This document shows positions 23,695 through 32,143 of a stretch of DNA of 64,000 nucleotides, in pieces (within the stretch, counting starts at the first letter, position 1; the number at the start of each line of letters is the position of its first letter). This DNA comes from JAPKZH01 sp963715635 (GTDB lineage: Bacteria > Acidobacteriota > Aminicenantia > Aminicenantales > UBA4085). Both the position numbers and the translations under genes were made by a program. Location: contig OY970261.1 of NCBI GenBank assembly GCA_963715635.1, forward strand, positions 3,658,001 through 3,722,000, given 5' to 3'. The notes below the pieces were generated by a model. That model worked only from the letters and a program-made list of their open reading frames with translations. It was not told the origin of the DNA and did no database searches.

Positions 23695-25464
23695 TTAAAG
23701 ATTCACGACTTGTGATTTATGTTCATTGAGTTTCTTGACTTTATCAAGGAACTCGGAGACGTTGACCTGGCCTTTGTCGCCCTGCCCGTGGATCCGCAAA
23801 GAAGCGCTGCCGGCCGCGGCTTCCCGATCGCCCACGACCAGGATCAGCGGGATTTTCTGGCTCTCGGCTTCCCGGATTTTATAATTGATCTTCTCGCGCC
23901 GCAGGTCAGTCTGCGAGCGGAGCTTGCCGTCTTTGAAGAGCGCATCGAGCTTTCCCGCGTATTCATGATGCCGCTCGGCGATGGGGAGAATCATCACCTG
24001 GACGGGAGCCAGCCAGAGGGGGAAATTGCCGTTGAAGTGCTCGATGAGAAGTCCGAAGAACCGCTCCAGCGATCCGAGAAGGGCGCGATGGATCATGAAC
24101 GGCCGGTGGTCCTTTCCGTCTTCGCCGGTGTAGTTCAGGTCGAAGCGTTCGGACAGGTTAAAATCGAGCTGGACGGTGGTGCACTGCCAGGACCGCTTGA
24201 GGACATCCTTAACCTTGATATCGATCTTCGGACCGTAGAACACCCCCGCGCCCTGGTCGACTTTATAGGCGAAATCGGCATCCTTGAGCGCTTGCTCCAG
24301 GGCCGCTTCCGCCTTGTTCCAGTCCTCCAGCCGCCCGACATATTTCTCGGGCCGGGTGGACAAAAAGATATCGTATTCCTGGAACCCGAAGGCGGTAAAG
24401 AAATGCTTGGCGAAACGGACGGCCTTGATGATCTCCTCCTCGAGCTGGTCGCCGCGGCAGAAGATGTGGGCGTCATCCTGGGTGAAGCCGCGGACCCTGA
24501 GCAGGCCGTGGAGAACACCGCTTCTTTCATAGCGATAGACTGTGCCCAGCTCGGCATACCGGATGGGCAGGTCGCGGTAGCTGCGCTGCTTGGAGTTATA
24601 GACCATGATGTGGAAGGGACAGTTCATGGGCTTGATCTCGTACTCGATTCCGTCGCTTTCCAGGGGCGGAAACATGGCGTCATAGAACTCCGTGTGCCCG
24701 GAACGGCGCCAGACATCGAGTTTGGCCAGATGAGGAGTATAAAGGTAGTCATAGCCTTCCCTGGCATGCTCCTCCCGCCAAAAGTTCTCGATCACCTGGC
24801 GGACCACGGCGCCTTTCGGGTGCCAGAGGACCAGCCCGCCGCCCAGGTCTTCGTTGAAACTGAAGAGGTCCAGTTCGGGGCCGAGACGGCGGTGGTCGCG
24901 CTTTTTGGCCTCATCAAGGAGATGGAGGTATTCATCGAGTTCCTGCTTGGTGAAAAAAGCGGTCCCATAGATGCGCTGAAGCTGTCTTCCTTTCTCCTGG
25001 CCCTTCCAATATGCGCCGGAGACAGAGAGCAGCTTGAAATGCTTGATTTGCCCGGTGGAAGGCAGGTGGGGGCCCAGGCAGAAATCGATGAAGTTTCCCT
25101 GCTTGTAGCAGGTGACATCGTCGCCGGCCTTTTCCTCGATAAGCTCGACCTTGAGCTCCTGTCCCTTCTCCTTGAAGAGGCGAATGGCTTCGGCCTTCGA
25201 GAAAGTCACCTTCTCGATGGGGATGTCTGCGCTCGATATCTCCCGCATCTTTTTCTCGATCGCTTCGAGGTCCTGGATGCTGAAAGGCTCGGCGCGCAAA
25301 AAGTCGTAGTAATACCCATTCTCGACGGCGGGGCCGATCCCGATCTGTGTCCCGGGAAAAAGCTCGAGCACGGCATGGGCGAGGAGATGCGATGCGCTGT
25401 GCCGCAAGACCTCCAGGGCGTCTTCCCGTTCCTTGTTCAGGTTTTTGTCTTTTTCGTTGTCCAT
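23695..25464 (-). CDS. thrS: Threonine-tRNA ligase lacking TGS domain
   Basis: A 589-residue class II synthetase. It begins directly near the editing domain: RHSASHLLAHAVLELFPG carries the HxxxH metal/editing motif, and the TGS domain usual in the roughly 640-residue enzyme is absent. The catalytic core has motif 2 (RYAELGTVYRYERSGVLHGL, then RGFTQDDAHIFC) and the zinc Cys in KPMNCPFHIMVY. The C-terminal anticodon domain is complete. It heads the thrS-infC-rpmI-rplT-pheST order known from E. coli. The stop overlaps the infC leader. Confidence 0.96.
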   Translation of the reverse strand: MDNEKDKNLNKEREDALEVLRHSASHLLAHAVLELFPGTQIGIGPAVENGYYYDFLRAEPFSIQDLEAIEKKMREISSADIPIEKVTFSKAEAIRLFKEKGQELKVELIEEKAGDDVTCYKQGNFIDFCLGPHLPSTGQIKHFKLLSVSGAYWKGQEKGRQLQRIYGTAFFTKQELDEYLHLLDEAKKRDHRRLGPELDLFSFNEDLGGGLVLWHPKGAVVRQVIENFWREEHAREGYDYLYTPHLAKLDVWRRSGHTEFYDAMFPPLESDGIEYEIKPMNCPFHIMVYNSKQRSYRDLPIRYAELGTVYRYERSGVLHGLLRVRGFTQDDAHIFCRGDQLEEEIIKAVRFAKHFFTAFGFQEYDIFLSTRPEKYVGRLEDWNKAEAALEQALKDADFAYKVDQGAGVFYGPKIDIKVKDVLKRSWQCTTVQLDFNLSERFDLNYTGEDGKDHRPFMIHRALLGSLERFFGLLIEHFNGNFPLWLAPVQVMILPIAERHHEYAGKLDALFKDGKLRSQTDLRREKINYKIREAESQKIPLILVVGDREAAAGSASLRIHGQGDKGQVNVSEFLDKVKKLNEHKSQVVNL

Positions 25465-25555
25465 CTTTCTCTTCCGCTCCCGTGCACGGCTAAAAAATTA
25501 AAAAAGGCCGCTTCGTTCTAAGGAAACCAGACCCCTTTTCGTCGTTCTACCGATG

Positions 25556-25586
25556 CCGGCCTGGACGTTCATGAAAACGTGGCCGG
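25556..25586 (-). promoter_or_regulatory. Hairpin in the thrS leader
   Basis: On the minus strand, CCGGCC pairs with GGCCGG, and ACGTT pairs with AACGT inside it, giving a strong nested hairpin about 90 bases upstream of the thrS ATG. A T-rich tract (GGCCTTTTTAATTTTTTAG) follows nearer the gene. This could be an operator or attenuator. No T-box core (AGGGTGGNACCGCG) is present. Confidence 0.35.
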
Positions 25587-25646
25587 GAAGGAAAAAAGCT
25601 CTCGGACCATTCTATATCTCTGCTTAAACAGATACTCCTTCGTTTA

Positions 25647-25721
25647 TGGTAGGCGCGGAGGGGATTGAACCCACGGCCTCTTCCGCGTCAAGGAAGCGCT
25701 CTCCCACTGAGCTACGCGCCT
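25647..25721 (-). tRNA. tRNA-Val (anticodon GAC)
   Basis: A 75-base tRNA with the 3' CCA encoded in DNA. The acceptor stem AGGCGCG/CGCGCCT is perfect, the D-arm is GCTC-AGTGGGA-GAGC, the anticodon stem CTTCC/GGAAG encloses loop TTGACGC, and the T-loop is TTCAATC. The anticodon GAC reads GUC and GUU valine codons. It lies 182 bases upstream of thrS on the same strand. A small inverted repeat (TATATCCG/CGGATATA, 25721-25746) overlaps its 5' edge. Confidence 0.95.
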
Positions 25722-25905
25722 ATATCCGACGTTTAGAGCGGATATATATTAATGAAATCCCCCCTTTAAAGTCAAGAAAATTTGGGCAGAGGGACTATGG
25801 CAGCCCAGCCTCAAATTGAGACTAGACATTCGGCAAAAAAAGCATTATTTTTATGGCAATCCAGATGGACAAGGGGCGGCGCCGAGGCCGTCCCCAGGAG
25901 ATAGA

Positions 25906-26388
25906 ATGATCGGCATCATGGCGGATTCGCATGACAACTTGAATGCGATCCGATGGGCGGTGCGTCTCTTTAAGGAAGCGGAATGCAGCCTGGTCGTCCA
26001 TGCCGGGGACTTTATCGCTCCTTTCGCGGCCTGTGAGCTTCAATCGCTGGGCTGCCCGGTCAAGGGCGTTTTCGGAAACTGTGACGGCGAAAAAATCGGG
26101 CTGGCCAAGGCTATCGAGCCCTTTGGCTCGATCCAGGAATCCCCATATATCTTTAATTCTGAAGGACTTATGGTTCTGGTCAGCCATCTGAAGGCTCCTC
26201 TTGAATCCTATTTGGCCGAGCAGAAATACGACTTGGTCATCTTCGGCCATACCCATAAACCAGAAGTTCGAAGAGATAGGAAAACCCTGGCGATTAATCC
26301 CGGAGAAACGGGCGGATGGCTGACAGGCAAAAGCACCGTAGCCCTGTTTGACCCGGCGAAGAGAGAACTAACGATCTTAACCCTATGA
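25906..26388 (+). CDS. YfcE/MJ0936-family metallophosphoesterase
   Basis: A 160-residue small calcineurin-like phosphoesterase. Metal-binding motifs in order: GIMADSHDN, VVHAGDFIAPF, VFGNCDGEK, VLVSHLK and IFGHTHKPEV, with INPGETGG near the end. Members hydrolyse phosphodiesters in vitro; the physiological substrate is usually unknown. I chose the ATG at 25906 because AGGAG lies just upstream and the motif starts at residue 2. It overlaps a tiny basic-protein gene by 4 bases. Confidence 0.92.
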   Translation: MIGIMADSHDNLNAIRWAVRLFKEAECSLVVHAGDFIAPFAACELQSLGCPVKGVFGNCDGEKIGLAKAIEPFGSIQESPYIFNSEGLMVLVSHLKAPLESYLAEQKYDLVIFGHTHKPEVRRDRKTLAINPGETGGWLTGKSTVALFDPAKRELTILTL

Positions 26389-26534
26389 CCCATCAAATCA
26401 ACAGGCGGCAAAAGCCCATTTGGCAAAAGTTGCGCAAGCCTATGCCTCCTCCAACCAAGCCCCATTCCACAAAAAAAGGCAAAAAAGCCTACGACCGCAA
26501 GAATCAGGCTTGGAAGAAAGAACTCCAGCCGTAA
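26385..26534 (+). CDS. Small basic protein (49 residues)
   Basis: A 49-residue ORF that begins at the ATGA overlap with the phosphoesterase stop. It is strongly basic and proline-containing: KLRKPMPPPTKPHSTKKGKK, then AYDRKNQAWKKEL. It resembles the tiny 'R-K-x-APPTKVH-KK-YSRK' basic proteins of many Gram-negatives, whose role is unknown. The overlap, composition and family resemblance support a real gene. A terminator-like hairpin follows 17 bases later. It might bind nucleic acid. Confidence 0.65.
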   Translation: MTHQINRRQKPIWQKLRKPMPPPTKPHSTKKGKKAYDRKNQAWKKELQP

Positions 26535-26551
26535 AATGACGCTTGGCGAGG

Positions 26552-26571
26552 GGCTCAGCCCGAGCCTTTTT
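26552..26571 (+). terminator. Rho-independent terminator
   Basis: GGCTC-agccc-GAGCC followed by five T residues, 17 bases after the small basic ORF and just before the promoter of the next operon. Confidence 0.6.
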
Positions 26572-26575
26572 CCCC

Positions 26576-26604
26576 TTGAGGACGCCCCCCATTTGTATTA
26601 TACT
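26576..26604 (+). promoter_or_regulatory. Sigma70-type promoter
   Basis: TTGAGG (26576-26581), 17-base spacer, TATACT (26599-26604). It drives the operon starting at 26661, whose AGGAGG ribosome site lies 8 bases before the ATG. Confidence 0.6.
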
Positions 26605-26660
26605 ACCCTTTTTATTTCTGAAAATTTACTATTTTAAGAAATAATGAAGGAGGAGTCTTC

Positions 26661-27965
26661 ATGAAAAAAGTCCTCATCATGGGTGCTGCAGGGCGCGATT
26701 TCCACAACTTCAACACGTACTTCCGGGACAACCCGAATTTCCAGGTCGTTGCCTTTACGGCAACTCAGATCCCTGATATCGAGGGACGCAAATATCCCGC
26801 GACGCTCGCCGGCAAGCTTTACCCGGACGGCATCCCGATCTACGCCGAAGAAGAGCTCCATGCCCTCATCAAAAAGCGCGGCGTGACCAAGGTCTATTTC
26901 TCCTACAGCGATGTCTCGCACGAATACGTCATGCACAAGGCCTCGCAGGTGCAGGCGGCCGGCGCCAGCTTCGTCCTCCTGGGACCCAATGACACAATGG
27001 TCAAGAGCAAGAAGCCTCTGGTTTCCGTGTGCGCGGTCCGCACCGGGTCCGGCAAAAGCCAGACATCAAGAAAAGCCGCTTTAATCCTCAAGAAAAAGGG
27101 GAGGCAAGTGGCCGTCATCCGCCATCCCATGCCGTACGGCGACCTGGCCAAGCAGAAGATCCAGCGCTTCGCCACCTATGAAGATATGGCCAAGCATGAG
27201 TGTACGATCGAGGAACGGGAGGAGTACGAACCGCATGTCAAGAACGGTATCATCGTCTATGCTGGCGTGGATTATGAGGCCATTCTCCGGGAAGCCGAAA
27301 AGGAAGCGGATGTCATCCTCTGGGACGGCGGCAACAACGATTTCCCCTTCTATGCGTCCGACCTGGAAATCGTGATTGTCGACCCCCTGCGGGCGGGCCA
27401 TGAGCTCCTCTATTATCCCGGAGAAACCAATTTTAGGCGGGCCGACGTCCTCGTCATCAATAAACTCGACAGCGCCTCCAAGGAAAACGTGGACAAGGTC
27501 ATGGAAAACATCAAGGCCATCAATCCCGGCGCCAGGATCATTCGGGCCAACTCTCCGATCATCGTCCAAGACGGCGGGCAGATTAGAGGCAAACGCGTCC
27601 TCGTCATCGAGGACGGGCCGACCGTCACCCACGGAGGCATGGCCTACGGCGCGGGCATGGTGGCAGCCACAAAATATGGAGCCGCCAAGATCATTGATCC
27701 AAGGCCGTTTGCGGTCGGAAGCATCAAGAAGACATTCGAGAAATATAGTCACCTGAACAAAGTCCTGCCGGCCATGGGTTACGGCGAGTTTCAGGTCAAG
27801 GAACTGACCGAGACCATCGCCAAGGTCGACTGCGACCTGATCCTCAGCGGCACTCCGATCGACCTCAACCGCTTGATCAAGACCCGTCAGCCGATGCTCG
27901 CAGTCGGCTATGAGCTCGAGGAAATCGGTTCTCCCAACCTGGAAGACGTCTTGAAGAAATTCTGA
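26661..27965 (+). CDS. Cyclic 2,3-diphosphoglycerate synthetase-like P-loop protein
   Basis: A 434-residue protein. An N-terminal Rossmann-like part (KKVLIMGAAGRDFHNFNTYF) is followed by a P-loop at about 127-134 (RTGSGKSQ), a DGGNNDFPF block, a GTPase-like VLVINKLDSAS motif (NKxD) and GGMAYGAG near the end. It matches the family named for archaeal cPGS, but bacterial members have no proven activity and cyclic diphosphoglycerate is not expected here. It is followed by carbamate kinase (5 bases) and a carbamoyltransferase, so a link to carbamoyl-phosphate or amino-acid breakdown is more likely. Start: ATG with AGGAGG. Confidence 0.82.
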   Translation: MKKVLIMGAAGRDFHNFNTYFRDNPNFQVVAFTATQIPDIEGRKYPATLAGKLYPDGIPIYAEEELHALIKKRGVTKVYFSYSDVSHEYVMHKASQVQAAGASFVLLGPNDTMVKSKKPLVSVCAVRTGSGKSQTSRKAALILKKKGRQVAVIRHPMPYGDLAKQKIQRFATYEDMAKHECTIEEREEYEPHVKNGIIVYAGVDYEAILREAEKEADVILWDGGNNDFPFYASDLEIVIVDPLRAGHELLYYPGETNFRRADVLVINKLDSASKENVDKVMENIKAINPGARIIRANSPIIVQDGGQIRGKRVLVIEDGPTVTHGGMAYGAGMVAATKYGAAKIIDPRPFAVGSIKKTFEKYSHLNKVLPAMGYGEFQVKELTETIAKVDCDLILSGTPIDLNRLIKTRQPMLAVGYELEEIGSPNLEDVLKKF

Positions 27966-27970
27966 AGGAC

Positions 27971-28950
27971 ATGCCTGTCAAACGACGCCTCGCCTTGATT
28001 GCCTTCGGCGGCAATGCCCTGCTCCCTGAAAACCAACGCGGGGTCCAGGAAGAGCAGATGAACAACGCCGAGAAAGCCGCCCAGCTCATAGTTCACGTCG
28101 TCCGCAAAGGCTATGAGCTGATCATCGTCCACGGCAACGGGCCCCAGGTCGGAAACCTGTTGATCCAGATGGAAGAGGCGGTCACCAAGATCCCGCCCTA
28201 CACGCTCGACCTGTGCAACGCCATGACCGAAGGCAGCATGGGCTTCATGCTCGAGAGGGCTATCACCAACGAGCTGCGGCGCCAGTCGATCGACAAAGAG
28301 GTCATCACGCTCGTCACCCAGGTCCTCGTCGACAGGAACGACCCGGCCTTCGAAAACCCGACTAAGCCTGTCGGACCGTTCTATACAAAATACAGGGCCC
28401 AACAGCTCGCCCGCGAGAAAAAATGGACGATGGTCGAGGACGCCGGACGCGGCTATCGCAAAGTCGTCCCCTCGCCGAAGCCCATCGACGTCGTGCCCAA
28501 ATGGATTATAAGGGACCTCGTCCTGGCCGGCCGCATTGTGGTGGCCGCGGGCGGCGGGGGATCCCGGTCATCATCAACGGCCGCGGCCTGTTCGAGGGCA
28601 TCGAGGCGGTGATCGACAAAGACTTCGCGGCCAGCCAGATCGCCCGGGAAGTCAAGGTGGACCTCTTCATCATCCTGACCGGAATCGAAAGAGTTTGCCT
28701 GAATTTCGGCAAGCCCGACCAGCAGGAGATACCGGTGATGACCGTGGATGAGGCGCAGAAATACCTGGAGGAAGGCCAGTTCCCGCCGGGTTCCATGGGG
28801 CCAAAGATCCAGGCCGCCATCGACTATATCAGGGCCGGCGGCAGGGAAGTCCTGATCACAAAGGCCAGTCACCTCAAGGCCGCCTTGCTCAAAAGGTCCG
28901 GGACGAGGATCATCGCGGTCGAAGAAGAGAAACAAAGATCGTTGATCTAG
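27971..28950 (+). pseudogene. arcC: Carbamate kinase, single-base frameshift
   Basis: Two overlapping frames together encode one carbamate kinase of about 326 residues. The first (from 27971) has IAFGGNALLPENQRG, IIVHGNGPQVGNLL and WTMVEDAGRGYRKVVPSPKP. It goes out of frame at the GGGGG run at 28556-28560, just after VVAAGGGG. The second frame continues with IPVIINGRGLFEGIEAVIDK to the stop at 28950 and keeps the ATP-site Lys. One missing G explains it. Carbamate kinase makes ATP from carbamoyl phosphate. It is either a true mutation, a slippery site or a sequencing error in a homopolymer. Confidence 0.85.
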
Positions 28951-28959
28951 GAGAGAGCC

Positions 28960-29898
28960 ATGCAGAAAGACTTTATTTCCATCCACGATCTGTCCCTTTA
29001 CGAATTCAACGAGCTCCTGGATTTGACCCAGGACATCAAGGTCAATCCCGACAAGTACCGTAAAAAGCTCAAGAGCAAGATCCTGGCCATGATCTTCGAA
29101 AAGCCATCGCTCCGCACGCGCATGACCTTCGAAGTCGGCATGCTCGAGCTTGGCGGGAAAGCCATCTACCTCAGCCCCAACGAGATCCAAGTTGGAAAGC
29201 GGGAAACGGTGGAGGATATCGGGCACAACCTCGAGCGCTGGGTGGACGGCATCATGATCCGCACGTTCGCCCATGACAACGTGGTCAGGCTGGCCAAGGC
29301 GGCTTCCATTCCCATCATCAACGGTCTGAGCGACTTTTCCCATCCCTGCCAAGGGCTGGCAGATTTGTTTACCCTGCGCGAGAAAAAGGGCGGCCTGTCC
29401 AAGATTAAGCTGGCCTATGTGGGAGACGGGAACAACGTCTGCCACAGCCTGATGTTGGCCGCGGCCAAGGCTGGCTTGATCATGGCCGTGGCCACTCCGA
29501 AAGGCTACGAGCCGAGCGCTGAGGTCGTGGAGTGGGCCCGGGAAGATGGCCGCGAAACCGGCTTTTCAATCAAAATCTCCAATGATCCGAAGGCCGCCGT
29601 CAAAGACGCCGACGCCGTCTATACCGATGTCTGGGCGTCGATGGGCCAGGAACAGGAGAAAGAGGCCCGGGCCAAGATCTTCGCTCCCTTCCAGGTGAAC
29701 CCGAAGCTCATGGCCTTTGCCAAACTCGACGCCGTTTTTCTGCACTGCCTCCCCGCCCACAGGGAAGAGGAAGTGACGGCGTCGGTCCTGGAGTCTCCCC
29801 AGGCCGTCGTCTTCGACCAGGCGGAGAACAGGCTTCATATCCAAAAAGCAATTATGCTATTATTAATGGGGAAAAAAGAGAAACATGGAGAAAGATAA
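28960..29898 (+). CDS. argF: Ornithine carbamoyltransferase-type enzyme
   Basis: A 312-residue carbamoyltransferase. The carbamoyl-phosphate loop is PSLRTRMTFEVG (the usual STRTR reads SLRTR). IRTFAHDNV, DFSHPCQGLADLFTL, DVWASMGQE (ornithine-type DxxxSMG) and the catalytic LHCLPAHREEEV are all present. It fits ornithine carbamoyltransferase, run either way: citrulline synthesis, or phosphorolysis to carbamoyl phosphate feeding the adjacent carbamate kinase for ATP. The neighbours favour the catabolic direction. AGGAGAG precedes the ATG. Confidence 0.93.
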   Translation: MQKDFISIHDLSLYEFNELLDLTQDIKVNPDKYRKKLKSKILAMIFEKPSLRTRMTFEVGMLELGGKAIYLSPNEIQVGKRETVEDIGHNLERWVDGIMIRTFAHDNVVRLAKAASIPIINGLSDFSHPCQGLADLFTLREKKGGLSKIKLAYVGDGNNVCHSLMLAAAKAGLIMAVATPKGYEPSAEVVEWAREDGRETGFSIKISNDPKAAVKDADAVYTDVWASMGQEQEKEARAKIFAPFQVNPKLMAFAKLDAVFLHCLPAHREEEVTASVLESPQAVVFDQAENRLHIQKAIMLLLMGKKEKHGER

Positions 29899-31987
29899 CA
29901 CGCTCGTCCAAGTGATTCCGGACGACATCGCCTTCGTCGAACAGGAACTAGCCAAAACGCGCAAGCCCGCCTCAATGCGGGATCTCTCCGAGAGGCTGGC
30001 CTTCCGCAAGACCGCCAGCCAGCGCATCCAAGAAGTAAAAATTTACGACCCCAACTGCAGCTATCAGGTCGGGGATTCCATTTACAAAGAATACGATGAG
30101 CACTTAACCGTGAGCAGCAAGACCGTGGAATCGTTCAAAGGGCCCGTGGTCTTGAAAGTCATCCATAAGATTTTTTACAAATCCTTCAACTGCGAGATGC
30201 TCGAGGTGGATTACACGGGCGGCGGCACATTCCGGAAATACATCGACTACATGAAAAAGTCCAAGACCCAGGTGCTCCTGCCCTCCAACGTGGGCGGCGT
30301 CAATTGCCAGCCCCAAGTCATGGGGCACGAGAATGACCCCCGGCTGACCGAGCTGCCCATGACCGACAAGGACCTTAAGACGCTCGAGAAAAACCTGAGG
30401 ACCGCCCTGGCGAAACTGCCGGCCTTCTTCAGCTGGAATGACTGTTGGCAGCTTGTCGCCAATCAGCCCGTCCTTCCGGACGAGAAGGTCAAGGAAATGG
30501 AGACGCACATCGCCGGGACCAAGGAATCCGCGGCCACGGGCGATTTGATCAAAAAATTCACCGGGATCGAAGCATCGCACGACCTGTTCGACATCCACTG
30601 CCTCTGGCTCAACCATATTCTCGAGACGAAATTCAAGAAGGAATTCGTCCAGGTCTCGCCCCTCGAATGGGGGAAATGGCACCTCAAGAGCATTCTCAAC
30701 GCTCTCCCCGAGATACTGCCCCTGTCGGCAGAGCCGGCCCCCCTTCCCGAGTTCGAGACGGCTGAGAAAACCGAAGTCACGCCTTTCCATGCCTTTCCTC
30801 TCAAGGTTTACCTGACTTGGCGAGAAATCCTCTCCGGCGGCGTCAAGATCCCCAAAAGCTTCAACAAAGAGCTGTCCCATTCGCGAGAGTACATTTTCAC
30901 CGATGCCGACGAGAATAAAAGCTATACCGTCTTTTTCTATCCGCTGCAGGGCTATTTTCTGGGCCTGAAAGAGTATTTTGCGGCGAACAACATCCCGCAG
31001 GGGACAAGCATGACCTTGGAGCGGAAAGGTCCCGCCCATTTCCACTTCTGGCTGAAAAAATCCAAGAAGAAAATATCCGTGGCCAAGCTGACCTACGACC
31101 CGGCCACGGACATGTTCGCCGATGCGGGAGAAGCCGCGACTTTAGCCCTGCCCAACAAAATCATCTATCTAGAGCGAGAGACTTTAGCCCGGCTGATCGC
31201 CCTTTACCCTCAAAGAGACGGCCTCAACCTCAGGGACCTGTTGATCTCCATCTTTAAAAATTTCAGCCCCCCGTCGGCGAACTACTCGCTCCATTTTCTC
31301 CGCGCCTACCATCTCGTCGACGTCCTCAGGCGGACATCCCAGGAAGACGTCGAATACACGTTGCTCAACTCCCTCGAATTCACAAAGTCCGATAAAAAGA
31401 AGGGTATTTTTTACTACCAGGAAGCGGCCGAGTTCAAGGAAGAAGCCCTGCCCGAGGCCTTGCCGAGCGCGATGGAAGAAATCCCGGCCGAGATTCTAGG
31501 CGAGGAAATCCCGGTGCACGAAATCCAAGCCGAGGCTGGCCTGGAAGAAGCCGGCATCCAACCCGGGATGATCGAAATCGGAGAAAAAGCCAAGCCGGAA
31601 AAGCCGGCGGCCAAAAAAGAAAAACTGTTCAAGCAGAAAAAGATACGGGCCGAGGGCGAGAAAGCTCCGCGGGCGCGAAAGAGCGAGCGCCGGGCGATCG
31701 AGGAAAAAATCGAAGAGCAAGAGTCGGAAGAAGAAGCCTTGATCGCCGTCAAGGGGCAGGAAGAAGAGCTCGAGGAAGCCAGGGCGGCTGTGGCAGGGGA
31801 GGCTGAACCCCAGGCCGAGCCCACCATGGAAACCCCGGTCGAAGCCCCAGCCGAAGTCATCCAAGAAGCCCCCCCGCAGGAAGAGAAAAAGAAGCCTGCG
31901 CAGCCGGCCCCCGCCTTCGGCAGCCTGTTAGCGGAAAAACTGAAGGCCGCCTTGACGAAAAAGCGGCAGGAAGACCAAAAGAAATAA
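29885..31987 (+). CDS. 700-residue protein of unknown function
   Basis: I do not recognise this protein. Residues about 10-60 look helical and possibly helix-turn-helix. Residues about 55-130 contain YQVGDSIYKEYDEHLTV and VDYTGGGTFRKYIDYMKKSK. A mixed globular middle extends to about 520. The last 180 residues are low-complexity: acidic, Pro/Ala-rich and Lys-rich stretches, probably disordered. No signal peptide or membrane helix is seen, so it is probably cytoplasmic and may bind nucleic acid. Its ATG overlaps argF by 14 bases, and a terminator hairpin follows the stop directly. Confidence 0.75.
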   Translation: MEKDNTLVQVIPDDIAFVEQELAKTRKPASMRDLSERLAFRKTASQRIQEVKIYDPNCSYQVGDSIYKEYDEHLTVSSKTVESFKGPVVLKVIHKIFYKSFNCEMLEVDYTGGGTFRKYIDYMKKSKTQVLLPSNVGGVNCQPQVMGHENDPRLTELPMTDKDLKTLEKNLRTALAKLPAFFSWNDCWQLVANQPVLPDEKVKEMETHIAGTKESAATGDLIKKFTGIEASHDLFDIHCLWLNHILETKFKKEFVQVSPLEWGKWHLKSILNALPEILPLSAEPAPLPEFETAEKTEVTPFHAFPLKVYLTWREILSGGVKIPKSFNKELSHSREYIFTDADENKSYTVFFYPLQGYFLGLKEYFAANNIPQGTSMTLERKGPAHFHFWLKKSKKKISVAKLTYDPATDMFADAGEAATLALPNKIIYLERETLARLIALYPQRDGLNLRDLLISIFKNFSPPSANYSLHFLRAYHLVDVLRRTSQEDVEYTLLNSLEFTKSDKKKGIFYYQEAAEFKEEALPEALPSAMEEIPAEILGEEIPVHEIQAEAGLEEAGIQPGMIEIGEKAKPEKPAAKKEKLFKQKKIRAEGEKAPRARKSERRAIEEKIEEQESEEEALIAVKGQEEELEEARAAVAGEAEPQAEPTMETPVEAPAEVIQEAPPQEEKKKPAQPAPAFGSLLAEKLKAALTKKRQEDQKK

Positions 31988-32081
31988 AAGAGCCTTGAAA
32001 AGGGATTCGCTCCCTAAGGGGATTTTTCACGCCATAAATCCCTCATGTCCGCTCCGGCCCTTTTCAAGGCTCTTGTTTTTT
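31988..32081 (+). terminator. Long-stem terminator containing the dispersed 3' element
   Basis: A 17-base perfect inverted repeat (31988-32004 with 32058-32074, beginning AAGAGCCTTGAAAAGGG) closes immediately before a run of T residues (32076-32081). The enclosed region holds GCTCCCTAAGGGGATTTTT and CACGCCATAAA, the same blocks that follow nadK and dnaE. It starts at the base after the stop codon of the 700-residue gene. Confidence 0.7.
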
Positions 32082-32143
32082 CATAAATGTGGATCGTTCG
32101 AAATTCGGCTATCGCTTCCAATGTGTTAAATCCGGGGTCAAAA

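Noticed and set aside
25465..25646. T-box riboswitch for thrS
   Set aside because: The conserved T-box core sequence is absent.
32076..32143. CRISPR or tandem-repeat array
   Set aside because: No regularly spaced direct repeats were found here or elsewhere in the window.
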